DNA of 64,000 nucleotides from Phyto melanocephala (Eukaryota; Arthropoda; Insecta; Diptera; Rhinophoridae). Below the pieces are notes generated by a model that saw only the letters and a list, made by a program, of their open reading frames with translations, was not told the DNA's origin and made no database searches. Below are positions 1 to 11,082 of this stretch, piece after piece. The DNA lies in assembly GCA_941918925.1 (NCBI GenBank), contig OW799235.1:35920701-35984700 (forward strand). The letters run 5' to 3'. Position numbers and translations under genes: made by a program. Position 1 is the first letter of the stretch. Each line of letters opens with the position of its first letter.

Positions 1-564
1 AAAAGCTAGGGGAAATCATGGTGAATCGCTAATAAAAATATAAAATTTTATTGAAATAAATTTAAAATGGTGATATCTTCTTTGTTTAGACAATAAACAA
101 CGGTCAAACGAATACATAGACTGATATAGCCTTTTCGGCCCAGTAAGATATAAACCTTTTAAAATGTATCAATTGCTAAGCTTTAAATAAAAATTAGATA
201 AACCCATTTAAAGTACTATTTCTGTATGCTCGAATAACTTTGTAATTTCTAAAACACATACACATACTTTTGTAAATATATGCGTATATAAATACGAATA
301 CAACTTACTTAAGTGTATGTTGAAAATGTGTGCATAAAACGTAAAAAATGCATACTAAGCGTTACTTAGCATGACACTTAAACAACTGTTTACAAAAGTA
401 AAACGCTGTAAAACAAAAAATTAAAAAAAATATCACAAACATATGAAAGAAAATGAAACACACATACTTATAAAGTTGAAACTAAAGAGTCGGTCTAATG
501 TAAGCCGACAAACACACAAGATGGTGGATGGCATTAAGAAAAATATCGTTGTAGGAATGAGTAT
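1..564. other. AT-rich stretch, nothing recognised
   Basis: No coding pattern, terminal repeat or known repeat was seen before the Helentron-like copy that starts near 566. Confidence 0.5.
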
Positions 565-565
565 A

Positions 566-1014
566 AACAAGTGAGAGCATTACATTCGGCTATGGCGAAT
601 TTTTGATAAACACCACCAGTTTTATGAACCTTTATAGCGAAAATATATTATTTTGTTAATAAGAGTAATTGCTATGGAATAGCGTCAATTCGTTTAGACA
701 CAATTGCATCTTATTTGATGTTGAAAGGACATAGTTTTTTAGACGTACTCTTGCATTACGAGCTATAACTCTCTTCCTAATATTCCGATTTAGCCCATTT
801 TTAACACTAAACAAACCTTGTGTATAGGATATATTCTGGCAAAATTTGAGTCGCCTAGCTTTTGCGGTTCGAGCTTTATCGTGCTTTCAACAGAAGTATA
901 TAGCTAGATAGTACTAAAATGATACCAGGACTCAGAAAATATATACTTTATGGGTTCTAAAACGGAATTACAAAGTAAATATATACCCCTACTATTTTTG
1001 TATTGGTCAGTATA
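566..1014 (-). mobile_element. DINE-1/Helentron-like element, group I, internally deleted
   Basis: The left edge is the reversed 3' end: an ACAAGTGAGAGC terminus, an imperfect ATTCGGC hairpin and then a CACCACC tract. The rest matches other group I copies here (GAGCTATAACTCTCTTCCTA and the AAATATATACTTTATGGG core). The block of CACGCCCAC repeats found in longer copies is missing, so this is about half length. It is non-coding. Confidence 0.7.
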
Positions 1015-1281
1015 AAAATTAAATGAATATAGCATAATGAGTAGTGGATACCGAGCATTTTTTATTGCTTAATGCTTTATAGCAGTTAAGCAATATTTAT
1101 AAAATTTTTTTTTGTGAATTAATTTAAAATGAAAATTTAAATAAATTTAAAATAACTTTTAACGAGAGCACAACTTATAACAAAAGTTAAATATATCTAT
1201 GTAAATGTTTATATGTAATATTGTAAGTAGCAAATGAAAGCAAAAAGTTTTTAGCGGAACTCACTTAATTACTCTATATCT

Positions 1282-1715
1282 TCTATATATATAAAAGTGA
1301 AACTCTGTCTGTCTGTCTGTGTATGTGTGTTAGCTATAAACTCCGAAACCGTGAATCCGGTCGGACTCAAACTATGGCAAGTTGTTGTACACATTCCAGG
1401 AAGTGTTAGTGGGCGGTAAAAAGTGGGCGGGGCTTCGCCCATAAAAAATGGGTTATCATTTTTATCTACTTGTACTTGACCGATTTTTCTGAAACTTTGC
1501 ACACATATTCAGCTGTTATGACTATACAATTTCGTTATTAGAAAAGTTGGCAGGGCCACGCCCATAAAAAATAGTTTTGAGGTACTTGCACTGGACCGAT
1601 ATTTTTGAAACTTTTCACACATATTGAGCTGTCATGACTGTGATTAGAAAAGTGGGCAGTGTCACGCTCATGAAAAAATTTAATAATGTTCAGCTTCTTG
1701 AACTTTACAGACGTC
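1282..1715 (+). mobile_element. Helitron-like non-autonomous element, 3'-truncated
   Basis: It begins TCTATATATATAAAAG, followed by GTGAAACTCTGTCTG and a GTCTGT microsatellite. The same 5' module occurs at 16804 and 39223. Inside are repeated modules with GCCACGCCCATAAAAAA and GAAACTTTGCACACATAT. The 3' terminus seen at 17430 is absent, so the right boundary is approximate. Helitron assignment rests on the TC start and on the helicase fragment joined to the 39-kb copy. Confidence 0.55.
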
Positions 1716-3066
1716 ATATGCTTGGCCGCATTCAATATTTTAAAGCTAATGCCGTTGCAATAAGCAATAAAAAGCTTGTGTTGAAGCCCTAACAATCCAA
1801 GGGGCCTGTAGTAATGTTATCTTGTTAGAAATATTCGCAAATATATTTGTGTTTAATGTCAGTACAACGAGTCTTAAAATAGTCAAGAAATAAGCAACTA
1901 GCCACAGCTACCTTTATAAACCTATTTATATTTTTTAAAATTTTACTTACTAAAACTTTGCACATAAAGCGACTTTGCCTGATGCAATTGTCCAATTACA
2001 AAAGTGGATATTTCCACGCCAGATGTAACTTTTTATTTACCTCTATTGAAAAAAATTTTTATGAATCTTTGAACATACATAAAGTTCCTTTGACAACACA
2101 ATTGCCATTTTAGAGATATTATTTAACGCTACACACATAGTTGCAAGATTTAACGATTTTGAATACAGAAAGTAGTCTGTTGCAAATTTTAATTTAAAAA
2201 TCCACGTTTCGCGTTACGTGTTTGTTTAAACTAAAAAGCAATACTTGTACCTTTAATACTAATAATAGTTATACATTTAAAAAACAAGATATGGAATAAG
2301 AAATTTTAAAATAAAATTAAAATGTTTCAATTGTCTTGAATATAAAGAAATTGCAATTTATAGATGCAAAATAAATAAGTTATACTTTTTTTTATATTTT
2401 AAATTAAAGAGATTGATGAAGAGAATTATGTATAAGTATGTATATACATATGTATATGTATGTATATATATAAAATAAATATATTTTAACAAAACGCGTT
2501 TTTTTTTTGTTTTGACAATTTAAAAGAAAAATATTTTGACAATTTTGACGATTTTTTTCACAATTTTTTTTACCCATATCATCAGGCAACTATGGTTGCA
2601 CTATATCACTATATGTGAGGCCTTTATTATATTAGAACTTTATTGAAAATTACAAAATTTACATAATAATAAAGCGTTATCAGGCAGTGTTTTATTAAAT
2701 CCAAATACCGACAATTTATGTGTCCGCCTCTACCGCCGTACAGCTTTGAGAGCTCAAGGTTTTTGTTATTTGTTTTTAATCATTCACAGAAAAAAGTAAA
2801 TATGTACTTCAATTACGAAATTAATATTAATAATTAAAAAATTGTTTAATTTTGCTCCAATCATCAAAATGATACTATTAATTAAATGAAAATTAATAGT
2901 TTTAATTAAAAAAATATTGAAAAAAATATCAATTAAAACAGTATTAAAAAATTAATTACAATTTCCAAAATTTTCAAAAATTATTTTAATTAATTTAATC
3001 ATGTCTATATTTGAGATTTGGCAATTATATAATAAAAACATTTATTATATCAATAACAAAAATTAT
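1716..3066. other. AT-rich non-coding stretch
   Basis: No gene was recognised. It contains a small TATG/TA-rich microsatellite near 2429-2475 and homopolymer A/T runs. A slightly GC-richer patch at 2720-2760 is too short to call. Confidence 0.5.
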
Positions 3067-3069
3067 TTA

Positions 3070-3222
3070 CTGCCTGTTCAACGATGTCGAAAGAAAACCC
3101 AAGCGAAATTTCATTCGTACAAATATATTGAAAACAGCAACAAAAACTAAAAATTTGTTTTCAACGTATTTGTACGAATGAAATTTCGCTTGGGTTTTCT
3201 TTCGACATCGTTGAACAGGCAG
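3070..3222. mobile_element. Palindromic MITE, copy 1 (CTGCC ends, TTA target duplication)
   Basis: A 153-bp element with inverted arms of about 65 bp. It starts CTGCCTGTTCAACGATGTCG and ends with the inverted complement. It is flanked by TTA on both sides (3067-3069 and 3223-3225). A second copy lies at 5842-6000. A 3-bp TTA duplication fits PIF/Harbinger-type (TWA) insertion, but no transposase is present, so the superfamily is inferred. Confidence 0.85.
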
Positions 3223-3613
3223 TTAACATGTTTAGAAAAAAAATAAATATATTTTTTTGATATTTATATATTCTTAATATACATATATGGTACATATGAA
3301 TCTATGTTTTTAAATACATTTCGTTACTTATATAAAAATAACTTAGCATAAGAAGTAGGGTTCCATAAGTAGACATACTACACCATATCGAAAGCCGGAG
3401 ATCCAAAAATAACTGGTAACATCAACAACCTAGATATAAAGAATATTAACCGGTAAAAAGGCTTGATCAGACAGAGTGAAGAAATTCAACAAACTTACGT
3501 ACTAAAATGAGAATTCTGAGGAATATAAGGCGATACAATAATTATTGGATTTGGGCACATCTACAATGAAACTGAAACCATTTATTATATTAAAAACTGA
3601 ACATATTTTTATA

Positions 3614-3836
3614 CAGTGGTTCAAACGTATAATTGGACACTATGCATGTGAATATGAAAAAAACCAATTTTTTCACAACAATGAAAATAAATCAAAAAGC
3701 TTTGATACAGAATTATAGATTATTAAAAAACCTTTAAAACAATATGTAACACTTAGCATGTTTTATTCAAAATTCTTTTTAAAAATTAGAAAGAAAACAA
3801 AACCATCGAATTTCATGTCAAACGCATAATTGGACA
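3614..3836 (+). repeat. Left terminal inverted repeat of the Tc1/Minos-like element
   Basis: Starts CAGTGGTTCAAACG. It matches the inverted complement of 5075-5296 with only scattered differences. Confidence 0.9.
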
Positions 3837-3846
3837 ATGCATATTT

Positions 3847-4951
3847 TTAGTACTTGGAAGCAAAACCCTTTGCTTTTATCACTGCTTCCAACCGTCTGGG
3901 TATCGATTGTACGAGATTGGCGCAAAATTCTGGAGTTATGTTGTTCCACTCACGTCTTATTCCCTGCCTCAACTGCTCCACTGTGTTGAAAGTGGTTTTA
4001 TAGAGCTTACGGGCAAGTTCTTCCCAAACATGCTCAATAATGTTGAGATCTGGGGACTGTGCCGGTGTTTTCAGTAACTTTGGACAATTGTGAATGAGCC
4101 ACATTTTCGCAACGTGTGAAGTGTGCTTCGGATCGTTGTCCTGATAGAAAGCAAATGTGTCCAATATCTTTAGTTTATCGGCACTTTGCTTTACATTTTG
4201 TTTTAAAATGTCCAAATATTGGAAGCGATTCATTTTGCCCTCTACAAAATGAATGTTCCCTACTCCAGCACTGGAAACACATCCCCATACCATCACTGAC
4301 CCACCCCCATGCTTCACCGTAGCACGAGTGTTAGTAGGCAAAAACTCAGTATTTGGCTTACGCCAAACGTACTGTTTTCCGTCTGATCCATGCAGGTTAA
4401 ACTTACTCTCATCCGTAAAGAGTACCTATAAAATAAGTAACAAGATTAAAAATAATTAAATTAAACAAGTTTTTGCAGAATTACCGTGCTCCAAAAGTCA
4501 GAACCTTTTAACAAGTACTCTTTACAAAATTGTACCCGTGCAATTTTATTTTTTTACTGATATAGGGTTTTTTTCTGACTATTCGCCCATGGAAATCATT
4601 CTTCCTTAACACGTTTCGAATGGTCTCGGCACAAACGTCTTTCTTCAAATCCCTTTTAACCATATTCTTTAATTCATTTGCCGTCGTGAATGGTTTTGTT
4701 TTAATCTCCATCAAAATCCGTCGCTCATCGTGATTATTTAACTTCTTTCCTTGGCCAATACGACTTTTATTTTCTACTTGAAACTTTTGTTGATACCTTT
4801 GAATGATAGCATGGACTGTAGACGGGCACCGATCAACAATTTTACCTATTTCACGCACTGATTTACCCTCTCCATGTAATCTTATAATTAAATGTCGTGT
4901 TTCCAAAGTTGTTTGTTTTTTTCTTTGATCCATTGCAATTTTGATATGCAC
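3847..4951 (-). pseudogene. Tc1-family DD34E transposase with one intron and one frameshift
   Basis: This is the cut-and-paste transposase of the element that contains it. Exon 1 (4951 to 4485) encodes a paired-like helix-turn-helix region with KSVREIGKIV and STVHAIIQRYQQKF. Exon 2 (4425 to 3847) holds the catalytic core: LFTDESKF (first Asp), FYQDNDPKHTSH (second Asp) and NIIEHVWEEL (Glu). The Asp-Glu spacing is 34 residues, typical of Tc1. A 59-nt GT-AG intron separates the exons. Near 4552-4558 an A run is one base too short for the Tc1 frame, which shifts exon 1 to a stop shortly before the intron. Everything else looks intact, so the shift could be a young mutation or a homopolymer sequencing error. 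Translation could start at 4951 or at the second Met five codons on. Minos is the Tc1 relative known for a ~60-nt intron, but exact family membership is unverified. Confidence 0.88.
4426..4484 (-). other. 59-nt intron in the Tc1-like transposase gene
   Basis: On the minus strand it begins GTAATTCTGC and ends TTATTTTATAG. Removing it joins a Ser-Thr-Val to Leu-Phe-Thr-Asp-Glu-Ser, the conserved first catalytic block. It holds in-frame stops and is not a multiple of three, so splicing is needed for full-length transposase. The length is typical of short fly introns. Confidence 0.85.
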
Positions 4952-5074
4952 TTTTTACACTACACTTGCATAATGATTCATCATTTGCATTAAAATAAAC
5001 ATGAACTCACTTAGCAGAAAAAAAATAACGGTTAAATAACCGTTGTACAACAATAATTAGTTGTCTACATTTCG

Positions 5075-5296
5075 TGTCCAATTATGCGTTTGACATGAAA
5101 TTCGATGGTTTTGTTTTCTTTCTAATTTTTAAAAAGAGTTTTGAATACAACATGCTAAGTGTTATATATTGTTTTAAAGGTTTTTTAATAATCTATAATT
5201 TTGTATCAAAGTTTTTTGATTTATTTTCATTGTAGTGAAGAAATTGGCATTTTCATATTTACATGCATAGTGTCCAATTATACGTTTGAACCACTG
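5075..5296 (-). repeat. Right terminal inverted repeat of the Tc1/Minos-like element
   Basis: The inverted complement of 3614-3836; it ends CCACTG before a TA. Confidence 0.9.
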
Positions 5297-5298
5297 TA

Positions 5299-5838
5299 TA
5301 CTTTCACTTACCAGAACTTTTTCATGCAGATTGTCTACTATTTTTTATTATTCTGCTCCTTGAATAATAATTATATTAAATTTATTCTAAGAAATTCAAA
5401 TTTCAAAAAATTTCATTTAAAATAACATTTTTTATTTATTTTATTCAACTGACAGAAATCTCTTTGTGTTTTGAAAATATTTAATATCAATTAAAAAAAT
5501 TAATTTAGTTAATGAAAAATATAATTAGAATTTTAGAACAAATCAAAAAGTCAATTAATTAAACAAATTTAAGGAATATTTTTTTCTGTGTTGAGTACTG
5601 ATTTTTAGTTGTGCACATTTGCTCAACTGATGCAAATTGCAGTTTAATATGTAGCCTATATAATATAGTCATGCAAATGTAAACTTTTTTGCTCTACTTT
5701 CCATAGTAGTTGCATCAAAGGGTGAATTCCGTTATTGGTTTTGTGTTCATTTAATATATTTTTATGCAATACTTAGGGTATAATGTTGTCGCCAAATTTG
5801 TTTTTGTGTTTTGCAAAAAAATCAAAAAATAAAAACTT
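5299..5838. other. AT-rich non-coding stretch
   Basis: Nothing recognised between the Tc1-like element and the second palindromic MITE. Confidence 0.5.
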
Positions 5839-5841
5839 TTA

Positions 5842-6000
5842 CTGCCTGTTCAACGATGTCGAAAGAAAACCCAAGCGAAATTTCATTCATACAAATATAT
5901 TGAAAACAACAACAAAAAATAAAAATTTGTTTTTGTTTTCAACGTATTTGTACGAATGAAATTTCGCTTAGGCTTTCTTTCGACATCGTTGAACAGGCAG
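5842..6000. mobile_element. Palindromic MITE, copy 2 (CTGCC ends, TTA target duplication)
   Basis: A 159-bp second copy of the 3070-3222 element, flanked by TTA at 5839-5841 and 6001-6003. The arms are nearly identical to copy 1. The main differences are a slightly longer spacer at the palindrome centre and a few substitutions, which points to recent activity of the family. Confidence 0.85.
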
Positions 6001-6047
6001 TTATTATTGTTGAAGTGTGTTACATATGAATTTTTTAAAATTTTTTA

Positions 6048-6620
6048 TTTACCCTTCACACGTTAATTCTATTATATTCATTTTCCACCCCTTTACTATA
6101 TATATTCTGAATCCTTATAGAGAAAGAAAGAGAGAGAGGAATTTATTTGTCTTAGTCCACCTGTCAGTGTGCATGTTGAAATCAACTTTTTGAAGCCCCA
6201 CGTACGTTTCAGACCTCTATGTAGCAGCACTTTATTAGATATGCTTTTGGGAATGTAGCTATTGAAAATCAGTTATGTGTGCACATTACTAGCTGAGATG
6301 TAAGCAAAAGAACACGATTGCCTCTGTTTTTTTGGAAAACAAAACCTGATTTTATAGTGCTCATGGAACTTCTTAAGCGTTTGTTACGTACGTATACAAT
6401 ATGTACCTTTGGAAGCACTTAGAGGAAATCTTGGTTTAATGCATTAATTACCGACAAAGATATAGGCTAAAACAAATTTTGGAAAAAAGTGTCAATAAAA
6501 AAGGGCAGATTGTTAGCTAAAACCACAACAAAGGCTATCAATCGCAAATCGCACTTGTTTATATATGTACTGTGAACGGTATATAAGATTCGGCACAGTC
6601 GAATATAGCGCTCTTACTGG
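6048..6620 (+). mobile_element. DINE-1/Helentron-like element, group II, diverged
   Basis: Starts with TACCCTTCACA. It contains a TATATATATTCTGAATC core, a TGTTGAAATCAAC block and TTTTGAAGCCCC. It ends with a TATATAAGATTCGGC hairpin and AATATAGCGCTCTTAC. The inner low-complexity block of longer group II copies is absent. Non-coding. Confidence 0.7.
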
Positions 6621-7143
6621 TTTTATCTTTTGTTTATCAGAATTATCCAATTTTTTTTAACGTATTTAAAAGTGGCGACGACTTCTGGAAGGAAATAAAT
6701 AAGTAAAATATCATAACTAAGCTTTGGTATGAAGAACAGTGAAATTGGCTGTTTGATTGGAGGATTACATTGGTCAATACATATTTACAGTGATACAAAA
6801 TTTTAGAACTTCTGGAATTACGCTTCAGAGTGTCGTTCTAGTCGCTCACAAAAAAAAAAAATGCAAAATCTACGCTTAAATTACAGGACTTACTCAAATG
6901 ATTTTTTAAAAATATTTCTTTGGTTACTGCATAGAGAATTTTGAGGCGACCTGGTTTTTGTGGTAGAGTAACACAAAAAAGCCTTTAATTTCTGTAGTAA
7001 ATTAAAAAAAAAACGTATAGAATTCGCAAATAAAAACATAAATGTGCCGAATTAATTTTGGAATGATATGATTTTCTTACCGAAAAATTAGAATTATCAA
7101 ATAGGTTTTATTTTCAACGCGACAACGATTCCAGCCATAATAA
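6621..7143. other. AT-rich stretch, nothing recognised
   Basis: No repeat ends or coding pattern were seen between the group II Helentron-like copy and the Helitron start. Confidence 0.5.
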
Positions 7144-8962
7144 TCTATATATATAAAAGAGTAACATGACTGACTGACGGACTGACTGACTGATTCATCA
7201 TCGCACAGCCCCAACGCAAAGAGCTAGAAACATGAAATTTGAACAATCGGTTCCTCTTTCTATGTATAGCTCCACTAAGAAGGGATTTTTGGAAATTCGT
7301 ACTTTAAGGGGGTAAAAAAGGGTAAAAACGAATAAAATCGGTAATCCTTTATCTGCTAAACTAAAAACGATACAAATTAAATTAAAAAAGTATTGTAATT
7401 TGCACAAAAAATAAGCTGACAGGTGTCTGGCCTTTTTTAGAATTTTCAACCCTTAAGGGGGAAAAACGGATAAAAACTATTATTCGATACTTTTTTGGTA
7501 CCCTATGCAACTTCCAAACGCATAAAACTAGGAAAAAAATTTAAACTGTATTAAGTAACTCACAAAAAAATATTAATAAGAATTCGGCACTTTTTCCAAA
7601 TTTATATGTATAAGGGGTAAAAATTGTCCCTTTTTTTGGTACTTTTTTTAAAAGAAACTTTTCTTATATTATTCAATGGGACAAAATTTGACAATTATTA
7701 TTTCCTAATAGAATATGGACAACTATTTCGGTGAAATTTTTGGAAACTTTTTTGGGGACAAAGAAGGTACCAAAAAGGGGAAAATTTCGTAAAATGTATG
7801 TAATTCCTAATTTGACGGCCAATTTCACAAAGTTTATAGTTGGGATTTCACCAGACATAAAAAAATTATGTAATTTAGTAAAAATTGAAACACATTCATA
7901 ACAGAGTAGAAAAGGGAAAAATCGGGAAGAGTTTGGTACTTTTTAGAACATAATTACTTTTATGCAAAAAATAGTAGATTTACTGACTTTAAATAATGTC
8001 TATTAAAATATTTTGTTACATAGATATTTAAACATTTTAAACTTGGTATTTGGGATTATTTAAAATGTTATGGGCTACCAAACAGGTACTTTTTTGAATT
8101 TGTATGGTACTTTTTGTATTTTATACGTTTATGAAGGTAGGATTGTACAACCAAGGACTTTTGATTCCAGGTGAGACTGAAAATGTAATAGGCGACCACA
8201 GGGGTACTTTTGTAAATTTGTATTTTTTGCGTTTATGAAGGTAGGATTGTACAATCAAGGACTTTTGATTCCAGGTGAAACTGAAAATGTTATGGGCGAC
8301 CACAAAGGTACTTTTTTGAATTTTTGAGAAGCAAGAATTTCGAAATGAGTGACTACTGATACAAGGTAAGACTAAATATGTTATGGGCGACCAAGAAGGT
8401 ACTTTTCTAAATTTTAATGGGACTTTTTGTATTTCCTACGTTTATAAAACTAAAATAGTGAAATAACGGATTGTTGATTCAATTTGAAAATTAAAATTAA
8501 ATTGGAGACACAAAAAAGCCTTTTCGCATTTTTATTGTACTCTTTGTATTTTTACGTTTGTAAACATAGATACTTAAAATTTGTGTTTTTTGATCCGAGG
8601 TCTAAATCCTAATATCATGGACGACCAAAATTACTTTTTCTTTTTTTTTATATTTTTTTAACATAGAATTCTGAATAAACCAAGTAGAAAAGTGAAGGAA
8701 AAAATGTTACTTTTATTATTTTTAGGGTAATTTTTGCAAAATATGAACTTAATTTTTGAAACTCAGTAGCATTGATCTTGTTTTTAGTTAGGAAATATAT
8801 GCCCGATGCATCCTTACTCTACTTTTTTATTTTCTAAGTAAATTGAATCAGAGATTAAAATTTTTATAAATTGAACCAAAAATATTTAATAATTAAAAAT
8901 AGAACTTAAGTATTCAATAAATATTAAGAACTGCGCTATCGAAGTAGCGGGTTAAATGCTAG
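7144..8962 (+). mobile_element. Non-autonomous Helitron, apparently full length
   Basis: A 1,819-bp element starting TCTATATATATAAAAG and ending ATGCTAG, inserted between A (7143) and T (8963). TC at the 5' end, CTRR at the 3' end and A^T insertion are Helitron hallmarks. A small stem (CGCTA 8934-8938 with TAGCG 8945-8949) lies about 10 nt before the terminal CTAG. A GACT-type microsatellite sits just inside the 5' end. The body contains diverged tandem units of about 110 bp, clearest at 8105-8310. There is no Rep or helicase coding, so it depends on a partner. Confidence 0.8.
8105..8315. repeat. Tandem units of about 110 bp inside the Helitron
   Basis: Two similar units share GTTTATGAAGGTAGGATTG, GGACTTTTGATTCCAGGTGA and GGCGACCACA. 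More diverged units flank them from roughly 8040 to 8600. Confidence 0.75.
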
Positions 8963-8984
8963 TTATTATAATAATATGATCAAT

Positions 8985-9130
8985 AATAACATTATTACGG
9001 AAATAAAAAAGCAATATGGTGTAAAACACTACAACTGAAATCTATGCGATGTAGTCACTATAAATATGTACATGATAGTGAACGATATTATCAGATTCGG
9101 CATGGCCGAATAATACATTCATACTTGTTT
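8985..9130 (+). mobile_element. 3' fragment of a group II Helentron-like element
   Basis: Ends with a diverged version of the group II 3' signature: AGATTCGGCATGGCCGAAT hairpin followed by a CTTGTTTTG-like terminus. The 5' part is missing. Confidence 0.5.
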
Positions 9131-9358
9131 TGATTAAATATTTTTAAAATCAATTAGAATAATTAAATTTTTGGTGTAAAAAAATCACATAAAATTTGAT
9201 AAATCTTTATCAAAAACAGTGGTTCCGCTTATATTCCGTAAACATTGAAGATACATTTTTTGTTTATTTTATGTTCACCATTTATACTCCCACATCCGCC
9301 ATTTGCACTCTTTATTATGACTTTAAAGAATATTTTTTATTTTTGTTTAGCTTAATAA

Positions 9359-10115
9359 CCCTGAAGGAAACCTGGGGGCAAGTGTCTCCAAGTCACCAGT
9401 TTTGTCGACTATTGTGGTGACTTCTTGGCGACATTGTCAACAAAGTGTGTACATTTTTTTTTCATTTTTTTATGAGAAAAAAAATGTATACACAATAAAT
9501 AAGAATTCTAATTAAATGAAATGTACCTTATTTACTTTTAATATTTGATATTTAATGAATTCCTAAATTTTTTTCAATAAAACATCATATTTTAACAAAA
9601 GTTTCATTAACGACGTCTATTTCACAAAAGTATCAAAAGTGTAGACTAGAATTACTTAAATGCACTATTGAATCTCTGGTGATAATGTCTACATATGGTC
9701 CTTAAAGAACTACCTACTCAGTAGTACCAGTGTCATTAGTAGATTTCCAATGACACGCACATGTTAAATGTCTATAGTAAAAAGCATTGTCGCGGGTATA
9801 ATAAGTCACTAGTACTGGTGACTATGTCAACAGTGGGTCAGTACAGATTCACTACTGACATTTACACCATAAAAGTACCAAAAGTGTAGACTAGAATTAC
9901 TAAAATGAACTAGTGAATCTATGGTGACAATGTCTACATCTGGTCCCAAAAGAACTACCTACTCAGTAGTACCAGTGTCAGTAGTAGATTTCCAATGACA
10001 CGCACATGGTAAATGTCTAGTAAAAAAGCATTGTCGGGGTATAATAAGTCAGTAGTACTGGTGACAGTGTCAATAGTGAATCAATACTGATTCACTAGTG
10101 ACATTTCCTACAGGG
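9359..10115. mobile_element. Unclassified TIR element with internal tandem repeats
   Basis: Starts CCCTGAAGGAAA and ends TTTCCTACAGGG, an 11/12 match as inverted termini. The interior is full of short inverted motifs (GTGAC, CACTAGTG, CAGTAGTACTGG). No clean target duplication was found. No coding sequence. Confidence 0.55.
9622..10110. repeat. Two tandem units of about 245 bp
   Basis: The shared AAAAGTGTAGACTAGAATTA occurs at 9635 and 9880, and GAACTACCTACTCAGTAGTA follows in both units. The units are roughly 90 percent alike by eye and make up most of the 9359-10115 element. Confidence 0.85.
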
Positions 10116-10695
10116 AAGTGTCTGCCTTACAACAACAGCAGCAACAGTAAATGCAATTTCTAATATTTGAAAAAAAAGAAAACAAACACATTTAAACAAA
10201 GAAGGAAGAAAATAACAAAAAAAATATTTACAAGAAGTCTTGACTATTCACGTTTTCAATTTGTGTTTTCAAAGGAAAAGTAATGGTACACTTTCTCCCA
10301 ACAAAAATAGTCTTTTAGTAGTTATTTCTCCTTTATTCGCTGCAACATTTGTTGTTCCATTGTTAAGCATGGTTAGGACTAAGAATAAGACAAAACATGA
10401 AAGGATAAGAAGAAAAATGTCATTGCATATATAGAAAAAGTATGCATATGTATTTGTCTAAGGACATGTACTAAGTAATATGTACTTATATGTGCGTATG
10501 CACATGTAAGTATTACTGATCCAAAAATTACTTTGTATTCTTTACTTCAGTAGCTTGTGCAACAACATACTTAACATTTGTGGTCTTTTGATAAAAAGTC
10601 TTAAGTCGATTAAACAATTTTCAAGTTTTAAAGTTTCTCAACAGTCCACAGTCTACAAAGTTTCGATTCATTAACACCAGAATATTTATCTTTTT
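10116..10695. other. AT-rich non-coding stretch
   Basis: No gene or repeat end was recognised. Confidence 0.45.
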
Positions 10696-10699
10696 GTCA

Positions 10700-10990
10700 A
10701 CATTCGATAGTGTGTTTAGTGCTTAGTGAACAATTATTAAAGTTATAAGCGAATATAAAAATTGTATTTCGTATCGTAATAAACCTAGGGCACGACTCCC
10801 GAAAGCTGTTGAGGCAGATAGGTTGGGAAATGACGAAGGCCAGAGACCAAGTAGTAGTGGTGAGGCTAATGTGAAGTAGAAGGGGAGCGAGAAAGTGAAA
10901 AAAACTTTCGCACAAGTTGCTGGAAGTGGTGTCACTGACATTTCCATGCAGGCGAATACAATGAATTCTGTGATGAGGATTTTATATATT
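10700..10990 (+). pseudogene. Possible non-LTR retrotransposon ORF1 5' relic
   Basis: A GC-richer patch whose plus strand reads as protein for about 80 codons with a single stop (near 10876): RNKPRARLPKAVEADR, then after the stop KKTFAQVAGSG. The patch resembles the start of a LINE gag-like ORF, but I could not match it to a named family. It could be part of the same kind of element as the LINE relic at 27-28.5 kb. The function is inference and weak. Confidence 0.3.
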
Positions 10991-11082
10991 TATCCGTCAG
11001 CAATGTCAAGTCAAGAAAGCCTATAGCCTATAGACTAAACGGGACTCAGTGAAATCGGCGTAACCTTGTAATCTTTTGGAAT

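Larger units (their letters stand above)
3614..5296 (-). mobile_element. Tc1/Minos-like DNA transposon, nearly intact
   Basis: A 1,683-bp element flanked by TA dinucleotides (3612-3613, 5297-5298). Terminal inverted repeats are 223 bp (3614-3836) and 222 bp (5075-5296). Each TIR carries a direct repeat at both edges: outer TTCAAACGTATAATTGGACA and inner GTCAAACGCATAATTGGACA. This is the IR/DR layout of Sleeping Beauty- and Minos-type elements, where the repeats are transposase-binding sites. Between them on the minus strand lies a two-exon transposase gene. The close match of the two TIRs suggests recent insertion. Confidence 0.93.

Noticed and set aside
3226..5841. Composite transposon made of the two CTGCC MITEs and the DNA between them
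   Set aside because: Each MITE has its own TTA duplicate on both sides, so they inserted independently.
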